From an uncultured Verrucomicrobiota bacterium (GTDB lineage: Bacteria; Verrucomicrobiota; Verrucomicrobiia; Verrucomicrobiales; Verrucomicrobiaceae), in assembly GCA_903848465.1 (NCBI GenBank), contig CAINGK010000178.1:1-49194 (forward strand): DNA of 49,194 nt, given 5' to 3'. Every line of letters begins with the position of its first letter. Within the stretch, counting starts at the first letter, position 1. A model generated the notes under the pieces. That model was not told the DNA's origin. It did no database searches and saw only the letters and a program-made list of their open reading frames with translations. Positions 8,005-16,416 of this stretch are shown in pieces. Both the position numbers and the translations under genes were made by a program.

Positions 8005-9010
8005 TTCTCCGACCTTCTGCGCCTCCAGCATCATTGGCACCGGCAGCTACATGCCAGAAAAAGTGCTGACCAACGACGACCTGTCCAAGATCGTCGATAC
8101 CTCCGACGAATGGATCACCTCTCGCACCGGCATCAAGGAGCGCCGCATCGCCGCCGAGGATCAGGCCACCAGTGACCTGGCCTCCGAGGCTGCCCGCCGC
8201 GCCATGGCCAGCGCCGGAGTCACCCCAGAGGAAATTCAGCTCATCATCGTTGCCACCGTCACGGCAGACATGTTTTTCCCTTCCACGGCCTGCTTTGTAC
8301 AGAAAAAGATCGGGGCCGTAAACGCCGTCTGCTTTGACATCTCGGCCGCCTGCTCCGGCTTTTTATACGCCCTCCAGGTTGCACGTCATTTCATCAATAC
8401 CGGCAACCGCACCACCGCGCTCGTCATTGGTGCTGAAAAGCTCAGCAGCCTCATCAACTGGAAAGACCGCAACACCTGCGTGCTCTTTGGCGATGGCGCC
8501 GGTGCCGTGGTCATTCGGAAAGCCGATGCATCGGAAACCGATGCCCCCGGACGTGTGCTTTCTACCGTCATGGGCACGGATGGCACCCTCGCGGATGTCC
8601 TCAAAGTCCCCGGCGGCGGTTCCGCCTGCCCGATTACCTTAGAAAACGTCGAATCGCATCCCAACACGATCCACATGGAGGGGCGTGAAACCTTCAAACA
8701 TGCCGTCACCCGCATGCTGGAGGCTTCCCAGCAGGCGCTGGAGATCGCCGGACTGACCGCCGCAGACGTCTCTCTCGTCATTCCCCATCAGGCCAATGCC
8801 CGCATCATCAGCGCCATTGCTGAGCGACTGAACCTACCGCTGGAGCGTGTGTTCATGAATCTCGACAAATACGGCAACACCAGCGCCGCCACCATCCCTG
8901 TCGCCCTCGACGAAGCCAACAAGGCCGGTCGCCTCAACAAGGGCGATGTCGTGCTCCTCGTCGCCTTCGGCGGCGGCTTCACCTGGGCCAGTTCCGTGGT
9001 GCGGTGGTAA
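7991..9010 (+). CDS. fabH: beta-ketoacyl-ACP synthase III FabH
   Basis: 339 residues. FabH condenses acetyl-CoA with malonyl-ACP to start fatty acid synthesis. The Cys-His-Asn catalytic set is visible in FDISAACSGFLYAL, VIPHQANARI and KYGNTSAATIP. The N-terminal IIGTGSYMPEKVLTN and TSDEWI..RTGI are family hallmarks. I use the ATG inside the end of plsX (14 base overlap); a longer upstream frame only re-reads plsX in another frame. The overlap suggests translational coupling of the two lipid genes. Confidence 0.97.
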   Translation: MPAPSSPTFCASSIIGTGSYMPEKVLTNDDLSKIVDTSDEWITSRTGIKERRIAAEDQATSDLASEAARRAMASAGVTPEEIQLIIVATVTADMFFPSTACFVQKKIGAVNAVCFDISAACSGFLYALQVARHFINTGNRTTALVIGAEKLSSLINWKDRNTCVLFGDGAGAVVIRKADASETDAPGRVLSTVMGTDGTLADVLKVPGGGSACPITLENVESHPNTIHMEGRETFKHAVTRMLEASQQALEIAGLTAADVSLVIPHQANARIISAIAERLNLPLERVFMNLDKYGNTSAATIPVALDEANKAGRLNKGDVVLLVAFGGGFTWASSVVRW

Positions 9011-9019
9011 GATACGGAT

Positions 9020-9166
9020 CGGCCGCAAAAAAGCACAAAAACGGGATCATATCTGATCTTCTGATCTCGTCGTTGAAACACGGTTCGTATTCGCGTGCCC
9101 AAGCGCAGTCCTAGACGCACCTCCGTTTTTGCACCTCTTTGCGTCTTTTTGCGGCCATCTCTCCGC
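9020..9166. repeat. imperfect inverted A/T-tract repeat between fabH and proB
   Basis: The 218 base gap between fabH and proB has GGCCGCAAAAA at its left and TTTTTGCGGCC at its right, with further CAAAAACGG / CCGTTTTTG matches inside, giving an interrupted inverted repeat. Between the arms is GATCATATCTGATCTTCTGATC. No protein gene is seen in the gap. The sequence resembles dispersed cgcaaaaa-type intergenic repeats, but copy number is unknown. Confidence 0.45.
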
Positions 9167-9228
9167 CTTTTGCCCTTTGCATCGCAGCTCACCCCGCCAT
9201 ATTCGCCGCCCCTCGTTTCCCCTGACTC

Positions 9229-10005
9229 ATGGCACCCAAGCGCATCGTTCTCAAATTCGGCTCCGGCATCCTCACGCGCAAAGACGCGCCTGAACCCGAT
9301 CCTGTACAGTTGCGCAAACTCGTCGAGGCCGTCGCTTTGCTCAAACGCGCAGGGCATGCCGTCGTCGTCGTCAGCAGCGGGGCCGTGGCTTCCGGGTTGA
9401 AGCCGCTGGATTTCAAACAGCGCCCTTCGGACGTGACCACCCTGCAAGCGCTTGCCGCTGTGGGCCAGACGCACCTCATGCACTCCTATGAGACGCTCCT
9501 GAGGGATCACGGCCTGCACGTGGCTCAGCTTCTCGTCACGCATGAAGACTTCGAAAACACGGATCGTGCGCCGCGCGTCAAAGCCGTACTGGATCGTCTC
9601 ATGGAATTCTCTCAGGTGGTGCCGGTCATCAATGAAAACGACTCCGTCGCCATCGAAGAACTGCGCTACGGCGACAACGACAAGCTTTCCTCCCGCGTCG
9701 CCCGTTTTTGGGGTGCCGACGTGCTCATCCTACTGACCAGCGCGCCCGGACTTCTGCGCGACATCAAAAAGCCCGAAGACGGCCCAATTCCCGTGGTTAC
9801 AGATGTCGATGACGTGATCCACCACGCGGAAGAGGAAAAATCCACCCTCGGCACCGGCGGCATGATTTCCAAGCTGCGCGCCGTGCAGGATGCCGTCCAC
9901 GGCGGTGTCGAATGCATTATCGCCTCCGGTCGTCATGCCGAACAGATTCCGGGCTTAATCGAAGGCCACGGCATTTGCACGCGCTTTCCGGCCTCACGTT
10001 CGTAA
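9229..10005 (+). CDS. proB: glutamate 5-kinase, kinase domain only (no PUA)
   Basis: 258 residues of the amino-acid kinase fold. Glutamate 5-kinase phosphorylates glutamate in the first step of proline synthesis. Visible motifs are IVLKFGSGILT, VVVVSSGAVASG, VPVINENDSVA, RYGDNDKLSSRVA and GTGGMISKLRAV. Many ProB proteins are about 370 residues and carry a C-terminal PUA domain; this one stops at the end of the kinase domain, a form known in several lineages. No proA is next to it. purU follows after 12 bases. Confidence 0.93.
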   Translation: MAPKRIVLKFGSGILTRKDAPEPDPVQLRKLVEAVALLKRAGHAVVVVSSGAVASGLKPLDFKQRPSDVTTLQALAAVGQTHLMHSYETLLRDHGLHVAQLLVTHEDFENTDRAPRVKAVLDRLMEFSQVVPVINENDSVAIEELRYGDNDKLSSRVARFWGADVLILLTSAPGLLRDIKKPEDGPIPVVTDVDDVIHHAEEEKSTLGTGGMISKLRAVQDAVHGGVECIIASGRHAEQIPGLIEGHGICTRFPASRS

Positions 10006-10017
10006 TCCTGATTCACC

Positions 10018-10878
10018 ATGGCCTCTCCTGACATCGCCACCCTGCTCATCCACTGCCCGGACCGCCCGGGACTCGTGCATGATGTCACCGGTTTCATTTT
10101 CTCGCATCGGGGCAACATCATCGACCTGCAGCAGCACATTGATTCGGAACAGAACGCCTTTTTCATGCGCCTGGAATGGAGCCTGGAAAACTTCACACTC
10201 GAGAATGAAGAGATCGAATCACGCCTGCAACCTATGGCGCGCCGCCATGAAATGCAGATGCGCCTGAGCTTCGCCAGCCAGCGCAAGCGCATCGCGCTCT
10301 TTGTCACCAAGGAAAACCACTGCCTCTACGACCTCCTCGCCCGCCACGAATCCGGCGACCTGCCCGTGGACATCCCTCTCATCGTGGCCAATCACGAGAC
10401 CCTGCGTCCTGCGGCGGAGCGCTTCGGCATTCCCTTTCATCATTTCCCGATCACCAAGGACAACAAGCTCGCGCAGGAGGCCGCTCAGATCGAACTGCTG
10501 CGCCAAAACCGCATCGACACCGTCGTGCTCGCTCGCTACATGCAGATCATCAGCCCCGCGATGATCGCCGAGTTCCCGCATCGCATCCTCAACATTCACC
10601 ACAGCTTCCTGCCCGCCTTCGTCGGTGCAAAGCCCTACCATCAGGCCTTCCAGCGCGGCGTGAAAATCATCGGTGCCACCAGCCACTACGTCACCGCCGA
10701 CCTCGACGAAGGCCCGATCATCCATCAAGACGTCATGCGCGTCAGCCACGAAGACAGCGTCCACGACCTCGTCCGCCTCGGCCGCGATCTCGAAAAAAAC
10801 GTCCTCGCCAAAGCCCTCTGGTGGCACGTCCGTGACCAGGTGCTGGTGTTCAAGAACAAGACCGTGGTGTTTGATTGA
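10018..10878 (+). CDS. purU: formyltetrahydrofolate deformylase PurU
   Basis: 286 residues. An N-terminal ACT domain (LLIHCPDRPGLVHDVTGFIF) precedes a formyltransferase-fold domain with NIHHSFLPAFVGAKPYHQAF and ATSHYVTADLDEGPII, the catalytic region of PurU. It hydrolyses 10-formyl-THF to THF and formate, balancing one-carbon pools. Length is as expected for the family. It is 12 bases downstream of proB, likely in the same transcript. Confidence 0.95.
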   Translation: MASPDIATLLIHCPDRPGLVHDVTGFIFSHRGNIIDLQQHIDSEQNAFFMRLEWSLENFTLENEEIESRLQPMARRHEMQMRLSFASQRKRIALFVTKENHCLYDLLARHESGDLPVDIPLIVANHETLRPAAERFGIPFHHFPITKDNKLAQEAAQIELLRQNRIDTVVLARYMQIISPAMIAEFPHRILNIHHSFLPAFVGAKPYHQAFQRGVKIIGATSHYVTADLDEGPIIHQDVMRVSHEDSVHDLVRLGRDLEKNVLAKALWWHVRDQVLVFKNKTVVFD

Positions 10879-10923
10879 GACAAATTCGTCTCGACCATGC
10901 CCCGTGACCTAATCTTGAGAGGT

Positions 10924-13155
10924 TCAGTTGCCAAATTCCATGCTTGCTCGCACCTGAGCCAATCGAAAGGCGGCCCTGCTGCGAACCTTCTCGTTTTGTT
11001 CTTTCGCGCTGGCGAGCTCAGACAGAAAGTCACCACGCACGTCCCAGGCAAGCAGGTTCCAGCCGGTTCCGAGCAGATCAATGGCTGCTTCGCGGACAGT
11101 CGGCTCCTCGGTCGAAGATTTCGCTAAGTTCATGAGCAAAAGGATTTCTTTGGATTCAATGTTTCGGAAATGCAGTTCAAGCATCTGGATGGCCCGGCAA
11201 CGCAAAGCTGGCACATCTTTCAATGTCGATGCCAAGGACAAAAGCAGCGCCCGCCCCCTATCATCCTCGCTTACCCAAGAGCCAAGCGCCACAATGGCCT
11301 GCTCGCGCACTTTGGGATTTTCTTTTTGCGACGCCGCGATGGGCAGGAGCAGATCCGCCACCCAAGACTCACCACGCCAGATCTGGACCAGCACTTGAAT
11401 GGCATCCTGGCGCACCTTCACAGGCTGCGCAGGATCTCCCAGCCATGAAACGAGCCGTTGCTTGAACCAGTCCGCTTTTCGCCAATCGCCGTTATATGAT
11501 GCTCGAATCACCACCGAATGAATCGGCTCCGGTTCATCTGGGGACATGGACAATTCTTTGAAAAACTCCTGCAACCACGCCTGTCTGCGCCATAACTGCG
11601 GCATGAACCAAAGAATGTGCGTCCTCAATGCTACGCACTTTTCCTCTGGCCGCACCAAAGGCATCAGTAGTTCTTTAACCCACTCGTTGTTTTCTCTCTG
11701 CCACACCAGCCCCAAGGCTTCAAAACTCGCAATCCGCACTTTCTCATCCTCCTGGGCCGATTGCATCAGTAATGTGATCTGCGCTTTGATCTGCTCATCC
11801 TTCTTGGAAACTCGCGTTAGGCTTCTGATGCATTCAGTTCGCAACGAAACACGTTCCTCGTGATCTTTGGCCATGGCCAGGAGATCATTTCTGGCTACAG
11901 CATCAGGTTTAGCGCCTTGTCCGAGGAGGCCGATTGCCATTTTCCTCAGCGGCCATTCTGCTTTGTGCTCTGTGGCAGTTTTCAGCAGGCACTGAAGCAG
12001 CCGCTCATCGTGTCCCATATCGACCAGCGCACTCAGGGCGGCTCGCTGCACAGGCGTATGATCGTCGGTCAATGCCACGACAGTAGTCAGGGTTTCGCGC
12101 ACAGAGACATCCCCTTTCCATCCGTTAGCCAGAGTCCGGATCGCTGCACAACGCAATGTGGCACTCTCCTCCCGTGACACCGTGATAGTTTCGAGCATCA
12201 TCTTCATTCCGTCGTTCGCTCCCCAAATTTTTAACAAGCCCCCGATGGCTGTCAGTCTCACTTGCGAATGCTCATTGTCTGCGATGGCTAGACTTTCCAG
12301 TGTTGATTTGATGCGTTCATCCTTGCCCGGCATGTTGCGCATTGCCATGGCAGCTTGGACGCGCACTTCCCAGTGCTGTTCACGAGATTTTGCCAGCGGC
12401 ATCAGCAGTTCTCCCACCCAGTCATGTCCACCCCAGATCTTCTGCAGTCTTGCACGGTCAGATCTCGGTAGGGAAAGCTGCCGCCATCTCAGCATGTCTG
12501 GCCTCGGGGTTCCCCCAGGAGAACTGGCAGTTTCATCCTCTGCTCGAGAGCCCAATATCTCCGAGAGTCGTTCAATGATTTCACCGCGCACACCTCGGTC
12601 CAGCCGTGAGTTGCCCGCTTGCCGCATGATCCATTCCTTTTCATCATCACTGCCTTTCCACAAGCTGGCAAGAGCACCCACAGCACGAGACAAAAAAAAC
12701 AAACGGCTGTAAATTTCCGTGTCTCCCGGAGGCATTGGCGCGGTAATCATGGCCTTCAGTTCCCCGTCGAGCCGCCTGGCAAACGCAGGATGTTTTTCAC
12801 GTTCTGGCAGCGCCTTGAAACAAGCCGCAGCAAACAGCACCTTTTCCGCAGGAGCAATTTTGTCTTCCAGTTCCCACAGCACCGGCAGCAGTTCAGCCGC
12901 ACGTTCGCTATTGAGCAGACCAAAGACGTCAGCAACCACCGGCTCGGTGTACGGGCCAAGCCATAGTGGTGGTTGATCCAGCGCAAGCTTGCTCTGCAAC
13001 TGATTGCGAAACTCCTCAGGTGAAAGCCCAGCCAGCTTTTGTTGCAGCTCGTCGGCCTCGTTCTTGCTTAAAGATCGAAAAACGGAAGGCACCACAGTCA
13101 TTGCCTGCCCGCCATGTACAGCAAGAATCAGAACCGCCCAGAAGACTCGAATCAT
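10924..13155 (-). CDS. secreted HEAT-repeat protein
   Basis: 743 residues with a signal-peptide-like start (MIRVFWAVLILAVHGGQA). Most of the chain is a run of HEAT/PBS-type alpha-helical repeats of 50-60 residues with recurring VRVQAAMAMRN, LRCAAIRTLANGW and VREQAIVALGSW type segments, so an elongated solenoid is expected. No catalytic motif was seen. Its role is probably binding or scaffolding outside the cytoplasm. purU converges from the other strand 45 bases away. Function is not assigned. Confidence 0.75.
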   Translation of the reverse strand: MIRVFWAVLILAVHGGQAMTVVPSVFRSLSKNEADELQQKLAGLSPEEFRNQLQSKLALDQPPLWLGPYTEPVVADVFGLLNSERAAELLPVLWELEDKIAPAEKVLFAAACFKALPEREKHPAFARRLDGELKAMITAPMPPGDTEIYSRLFFLSRAVGALASLWKGSDDEKEWIMRQAGNSRLDRGVRGEIIERLSEILGSRAEDETASSPGGTPRPDMLRWRQLSLPRSDRARLQKIWGGHDWVGELLMPLAKSREQHWEVRVQAAMAMRNMPGKDERIKSTLESLAIADNEHSQVRLTAIGGLLKIWGANDGMKMMLETITVSREESATLRCAAIRTLANGWKGDVSVRETLTTVVALTDDHTPVQRAALSALVDMGHDERLLQCLLKTATEHKAEWPLRKMAIGLLGQGAKPDAVARNDLLAMAKDHEERVSLRTECIRSLTRVSKKDEQIKAQITLLMQSAQEDEKVRIASFEALGLVWQRENNEWVKELLMPLVRPEEKCVALRTHILWFMPQLWRRQAWLQEFFKELSMSPDEPEPIHSVVIRASYNGDWRKADWFKQRLVSWLGDPAQPVKVRQDAIQVLVQIWRGESWVADLLLPIAASQKENPKVREQAIVALGSWVSEDDRGRALLLSLASTLKDVPALRCRAIQMLELHFRNIESKEILLLMNLAKSSTEEPTVREAAIDLLGTGWNLLAWDVRGDFLSELASAKEQNEKVRSRAAFRLAQVRASMEFGN

Positions 13156-13197
13156 GCTGCGATTCTGTCAGATCAGCCGCGTCGTTGGCAAGCGTTA

Positions 13198-14844
13198 TCA
13201 TTTCTCAAAAATCGACCCCTTATCCCGGCTCGCCACTTTCAGATACCGAAAATAAACTTCGAGTTGCAGGGTGCAGAGGCACTGGCGGTAGATCGCGTCC
13301 GCCGCATCACCTGCCGGCCAATTGGGTCGGCCGCGTTTGAAGGAGCCATCAGGCTGCTGCGCGCCGAGGATCTGCGGCAGAAACTGGGCGTTGTAAAATT
13401 TCCAGTCATCCGCACCCGCCTGGAAGAAAGCCTGGGTGTAGTAGTACCAGCAGTAGAGGTTGCAGTTGCGCTCCCAGTCGAGCGGTTCGCTGGTGAGGAA
13501 TTCACGCAAGAAGCGAATTCCCTTCTTCACCGGGGTCACCTTGTTGTGTGCCAAGGTCTGAAGGCCCAGCACGCCACAGCCGGTGAGGCTCCATTGGTTG
13601 TAGTGCTCATCCCGGTTCGTTTTACCAAAGCCGCCATCCTTCGTCTGCTTGGACTCCAGATAATCGCAGCAGCGTTTGATGGCAGCATCGAGACCCGCAA
13701 TCTTCAAACCTGAATGCTTTGCCGCCTTGAGCGCCTGAAACTGCCAGCCACTGACCGACAAATCCTCACCCCGGCTATCCTTGTTGTAGGCGTGGGGCAT
13801 ACCAGCATTCTTGCCGCCATAGGTCCATGAGCCCTGCTGGTTCTGCTGCTCAATGATCACCTGCACGCCTTTCTCAAATGCCTCGCGCAATCCGGGCAGG
13901 CTGCGGTTGCCCAGGCGATAAAACGAATACATTTCACCCAGCGCGTAAGTCGCGATTCCATGCTCATAAGTTGCGGAATCCGACACAACCTGCTCCGCTA
14001 CAAGGCCGTATGAATTCTTCCGCGCGAGCTCCACCAAGTAGAGCATGCCATTGCGCACATTGTCGCCATAAAATGCAGAATCTGGCGTCTCACAGCGCCC
14101 CAAGTAACAAAGTAGCGTCAATCCCGTCATCGCTCCTTTGTTGGTACGGCCCCAGGAACCATCCGCATTCTGCTGTGATTTCAACCATGCCAGAGAGCGC
14201 GACACTGCCATCTCACACTCCGGCGTGCCGCCATTTTCTCTCAATTTCTCAAGACGGCTTTGTACAGAACAGCGCCCCCCGAACATGTTTGGCAGATTGG
14301 TCAGATTGGCGGAGGGCCCTGTACGCTGCATGCCAATGCCGATGGCGGCATTGCTCAGCTTGCCACCTGCCGCACTCAGCCCCTGCCCTGTTTCCGGCAG
14401 GATCGGTGCTTCGGCATCAGGCAGCACACAAACGCTGGGACCTGCCACTGCGAGACGTGACTGTGGAGTCCGCTTCACTGAGGCGTTCAGATGCTTCATG
14501 CTCACCTGATGTTCCAACTGACGTGAAGCATCCACGCTCGCCTGGGTATGCCCGGCTGGTATGAAATCCACGACAGGCTTCGTGATCTGCGAACCGACGA
14601 TGATCAAACCCGCCAGCAGCAGCAGGCCCACATGCACTGCAATGCTGAGCATGAGCGAACCGCCACCCATCTGCCGCCAGAGGCGCAGCCATGCTGAGGC
14701 TCGGGGTTGGCTCCGCACAGGCTGCGGTGAATCCTCCAGTATGATGGCTTGCAAGATGGGTTCAGCCGCAGGCGGTGGTTGAAAGCGCTCCCAGCCGGGT
14801 GGGACTTGGTAAGCGGTCGGCTGATGAGGATCGTTTGTGTTCAT
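13198..14844 (-). CDS. membrane-anchored squalene-cyclase-fold (prenyltransferase-repeat) protein
   Basis: 548 residues. A Pro-rich cytoplasmic-like start (PPGWERFQPPPAAEP) is followed by one hydrophobic span near residues 76-100 (LSIAVHVGLLLLAGLIIVG). The second half holds alpha/alpha-toroid repeats of the squalene-hopene cyclase / prenyltransferase type (SQQNADGSWG, NQQGSWTYGG, TKDGGFGKTN, QQPDGSFKRG). The DxDD acid motif of true triterpene cyclases is not found, so terpene cyclisation is unlikely. Proteins of this build are common in Planctomycetes and Verrucomicrobia with unknown roles. A 9 bp hairpin touches the start codon. Confidence 0.8.
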   Translation of the reverse strand: MNTNDPHQPTAYQVPPGWERFQPPPAAEPILQAIILEDSPQPVRSQPRASAWLRLWRQMGGGSLMLSIAVHVGLLLLAGLIIVGSQITKPVVDFIPAGHTQASVDASRQLEHQVSMKHLNASVKRTPQSRLAVAGPSVCVLPDAEAPILPETGQGLSAAGGKLSNAAIGIGMQRTGPSANLTNLPNMFGGRCSVQSRLEKLRENGGTPECEMAVSRSLAWLKSQQNADGSWGRTNKGAMTGLTLLCYLGRCETPDSAFYGDNVRNGMLYLVELARKNSYGLVAEQVVSDSATYEHGIATYALGEMYSFYRLGNRSLPGLREAFEKGVQVIIEQQNQQGSWTYGGKNAGMPHAYNKDSRGEDLSVSGWQFQALKAAKHSGLKIAGLDAAIKRCCDYLESKQTKDGGFGKTNRDEHYNQWSLTGCGVLGLQTLAHNKVTPVKKGIRFLREFLTSEPLDWERNCNLYCWYYYTQAFFQAGADDWKFYNAQFLPQILGAQQPDGSFKRGRPNWPAGDAADAIYRQCLCTLQLEVYFRYLKVASRDKGSIFEK

Positions 14845-14866
14845 TGCGGTGTGGATTCACACCGCA
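14845..14866 (-). promoter_or_regulatory. perfect 9 bp hairpin directly abutting a start codon
   Basis: TGCGGTGTG (14845-14853) and CACACCGCA (14858-14866) are perfect inverted copies around a GATT loop. The first base after the hairpin on the minus strand is the A of the ATG of the toroid-fold gene. It fills the place of a ribosome binding site, so it could be an operator or a translational control hairpin. There is no T-run, so it is not a normal terminator. Confidence 0.5.
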
Positions 14867-14924
14867 TGACGCTGAACTGAGTGTCCTCTTGGGATGAAAT
14901 TTATCGGGCGCGCTCCAAATGCCG

Positions 14925-16322
14925 TTACGGCAGCGTCTGCAAGTTGCTGCTGCACGGTCCCGGCGTATCCACCCACAGCATGCGGGCGGCAATTTTGTCA
15001 TAGGCGCGGCGATGGGCCACGGCAGCCTTGACGGCGACGACGGAGAGCTTCTCAACCACGATGTCCTGACTGTGCCACTGGCCGAGATCGAAAGGGGGCG
15101 TCTTCACGCTGGTGATGAGAATGATAAGTCCCCCATGCCGAACTACGGCGCAGCGGCCCATGTCGAAGACATCGCCACACATGCTGGCAAGATGGCTGTT
15201 CTTGTCTTCGAGCTCAAAGCGGCCGTCGTTCAAGGCGATGAGCTCGACTTCGAGTTCGAGCGGGCCTGCATCCAGACGGCTGCCTTTGCCGCCCAGCTTG
15301 ATGGTGCGCACACCCGCTTCGATCTCGCTCACTGACTGCGGATCGCTGATGCAAATGGCAGCTTTGCGAATGCCATGGCGAATCAGCGCACGCAGCAGTC
15401 CCGTGCCATCGCCGGGAGCACCGCCGCCGATGTTGTCGGAGGGCTCGACGAGTACGGTCAGGCCTGCGGGCAGCGGTTTGAGCTGGGAGAGAACTTCATC
15501 CGCGGACGGATAGGTGATCTGGCCGAGGTGGCTGAGTTCGTGCGCACACTTGTCGAGCGCCTCAAGCTGCGGCGTGGCATCCGCCGTGGTGCAGGCGACG
15601 AAGCTGACACCGGTGTCCGGGGTATCCGCAAAGCTGAAACCGGCAACGATGCTCATGGCCCAGAGCGAATCGTTCTCTCCCTCAAACTGCCGCGCCATGG
15701 CTTCCAGGGTGAGCATGGGATCATTCGCGGTACCGGTGCCGGTGGGCGGCCAGAGGAGGCCGGGCTGCTGAAGCTGCATGCTCGGGCGCTGGCCGGTGGT
15801 GAGGCAACGGTTCAGCAGGCGCGCAGCGATCAATCCAGCCTCGCGGGCATCGGTGTGTGGATTTTCGCGGTAACCGACGAGGCAGTCGGCCAGCGCGGCC
15901 ATTTGCGGTGAGAAATTAGCGTGGAGATCGAAGACGCCAAAGATGGGCACGGCGGTGAGGTTGCGAAGGCGGAGGAGTATCTCACCTTCGACATCGAGAC
16001 AGGTTTGCGAGACCATCGCACCATGGAGCACGAGGTAGATGGCATCGTAGTCGGCTTTGGCGACAATTGGGGCGATGTCGTTCCAGAATTGCTCGATGAC
16101 CTCATCCGCCACTGTGGCCGAAGGCTGCGCGCGGTAGTCGGCGGCAGGGAGCATCTGCCACCCGAATTCATCGGCGAGTGCGAGCACGCCACCGAGCGGT
16201 GAGGAGTCGCCTTTGCTGGCCCAGAGTTCCTCTCCACGACGGATTTGGAAGTCGGATAGCGGTGTTAGTCCGTCGAGAAAGGTGTGCGTCTCGTGGAAGA
16301 GGCCGGCAATGAGGATGCGCAT
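14925..16322 (-). CDS. M81 family metallopeptidase (MlrC-like)
   Basis: 465 residues. The opening MRILIAGLFHETHTF and the following VLHGAM, FDLHANFSP and YRENPHTDAREAG segments are those of the M81 / DUF1485 family, whose founding member is microcystinase C (MlrC). The Asp and His residues in these segments are the likely Zn ligands. There is no signal peptide, so it is probably cytoplasmic. The native substrate of most family members is unknown, and microcystin should not be assumed. It lies downstream of the L,D-transpeptidase on the same strand. Confidence 0.88.
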   Translation of the reverse strand: MRILIAGLFHETHTFLDGLTPLSDFQIRRGEELWASKGDSSPLGGVLALADEFGWQMLPAADYRAQPSATVADEVIEQFWNDIAPIVAKADYDAIYLVLHGAMVSQTCLDVEGEILLRLRNLTAVPIFGVFDLHANFSPQMAALADCLVGYRENPHTDAREAGLIAARLLNRCLTTGQRPSMQLQQPGLLWPPTGTGTANDPMLTLEAMARQFEGENDSLWAMSIVAGFSFADTPDTGVSFVACTTADATPQLEALDKCAHELSHLGQITYPSADEVLSQLKPLPAGLTVLVEPSDNIGGGAPGDGTGLLRALIRHGIRKAAICISDPQSVSEIEAGVRTIKLGGKGSRLDAGPLELEVELIALNDGRFELEDKNSHLASMCGDVFDMGRCAVVRHGGLIILITSVKTPPFDLGQWHSQDIVVEKLSVVAVKAAVAHRRAYDKIAARMLWVDTPGPCSSNLQTLP

Positions 16323-16388
16323 GGTGGGAGATTAACGCGGTGAGCACTGGCCATCATGCGGCTTGGAGGCGGGTGTGTTTGCGGAGCG

Positions 16389-16408
16389 CCGCACAGAGGA
16401 CTGTGCGG
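16389..16408. repeat. 8 bp perfect hairpin, dispersed-repeat candidate
   Basis: CCGCACAG and CTGTGCGG flank the loop AGGA, in the 94 base gap between the L,D-transpeptidase and M81 genes. A further GCGGAGCGCC lies just left of it. There is no T-run on either side, so a terminator is not well supported. It looks like a short palindromic interspersed repeat. Confidence 0.5.
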
Positions 16409-16416
16409 ACCACTAT

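Noticed and set aside
10877..10893. GAGAC/GTCTC hairpin after purU as a terminator
   Set aside because: Five-base stem with no T-run; not distinguishable from chance.
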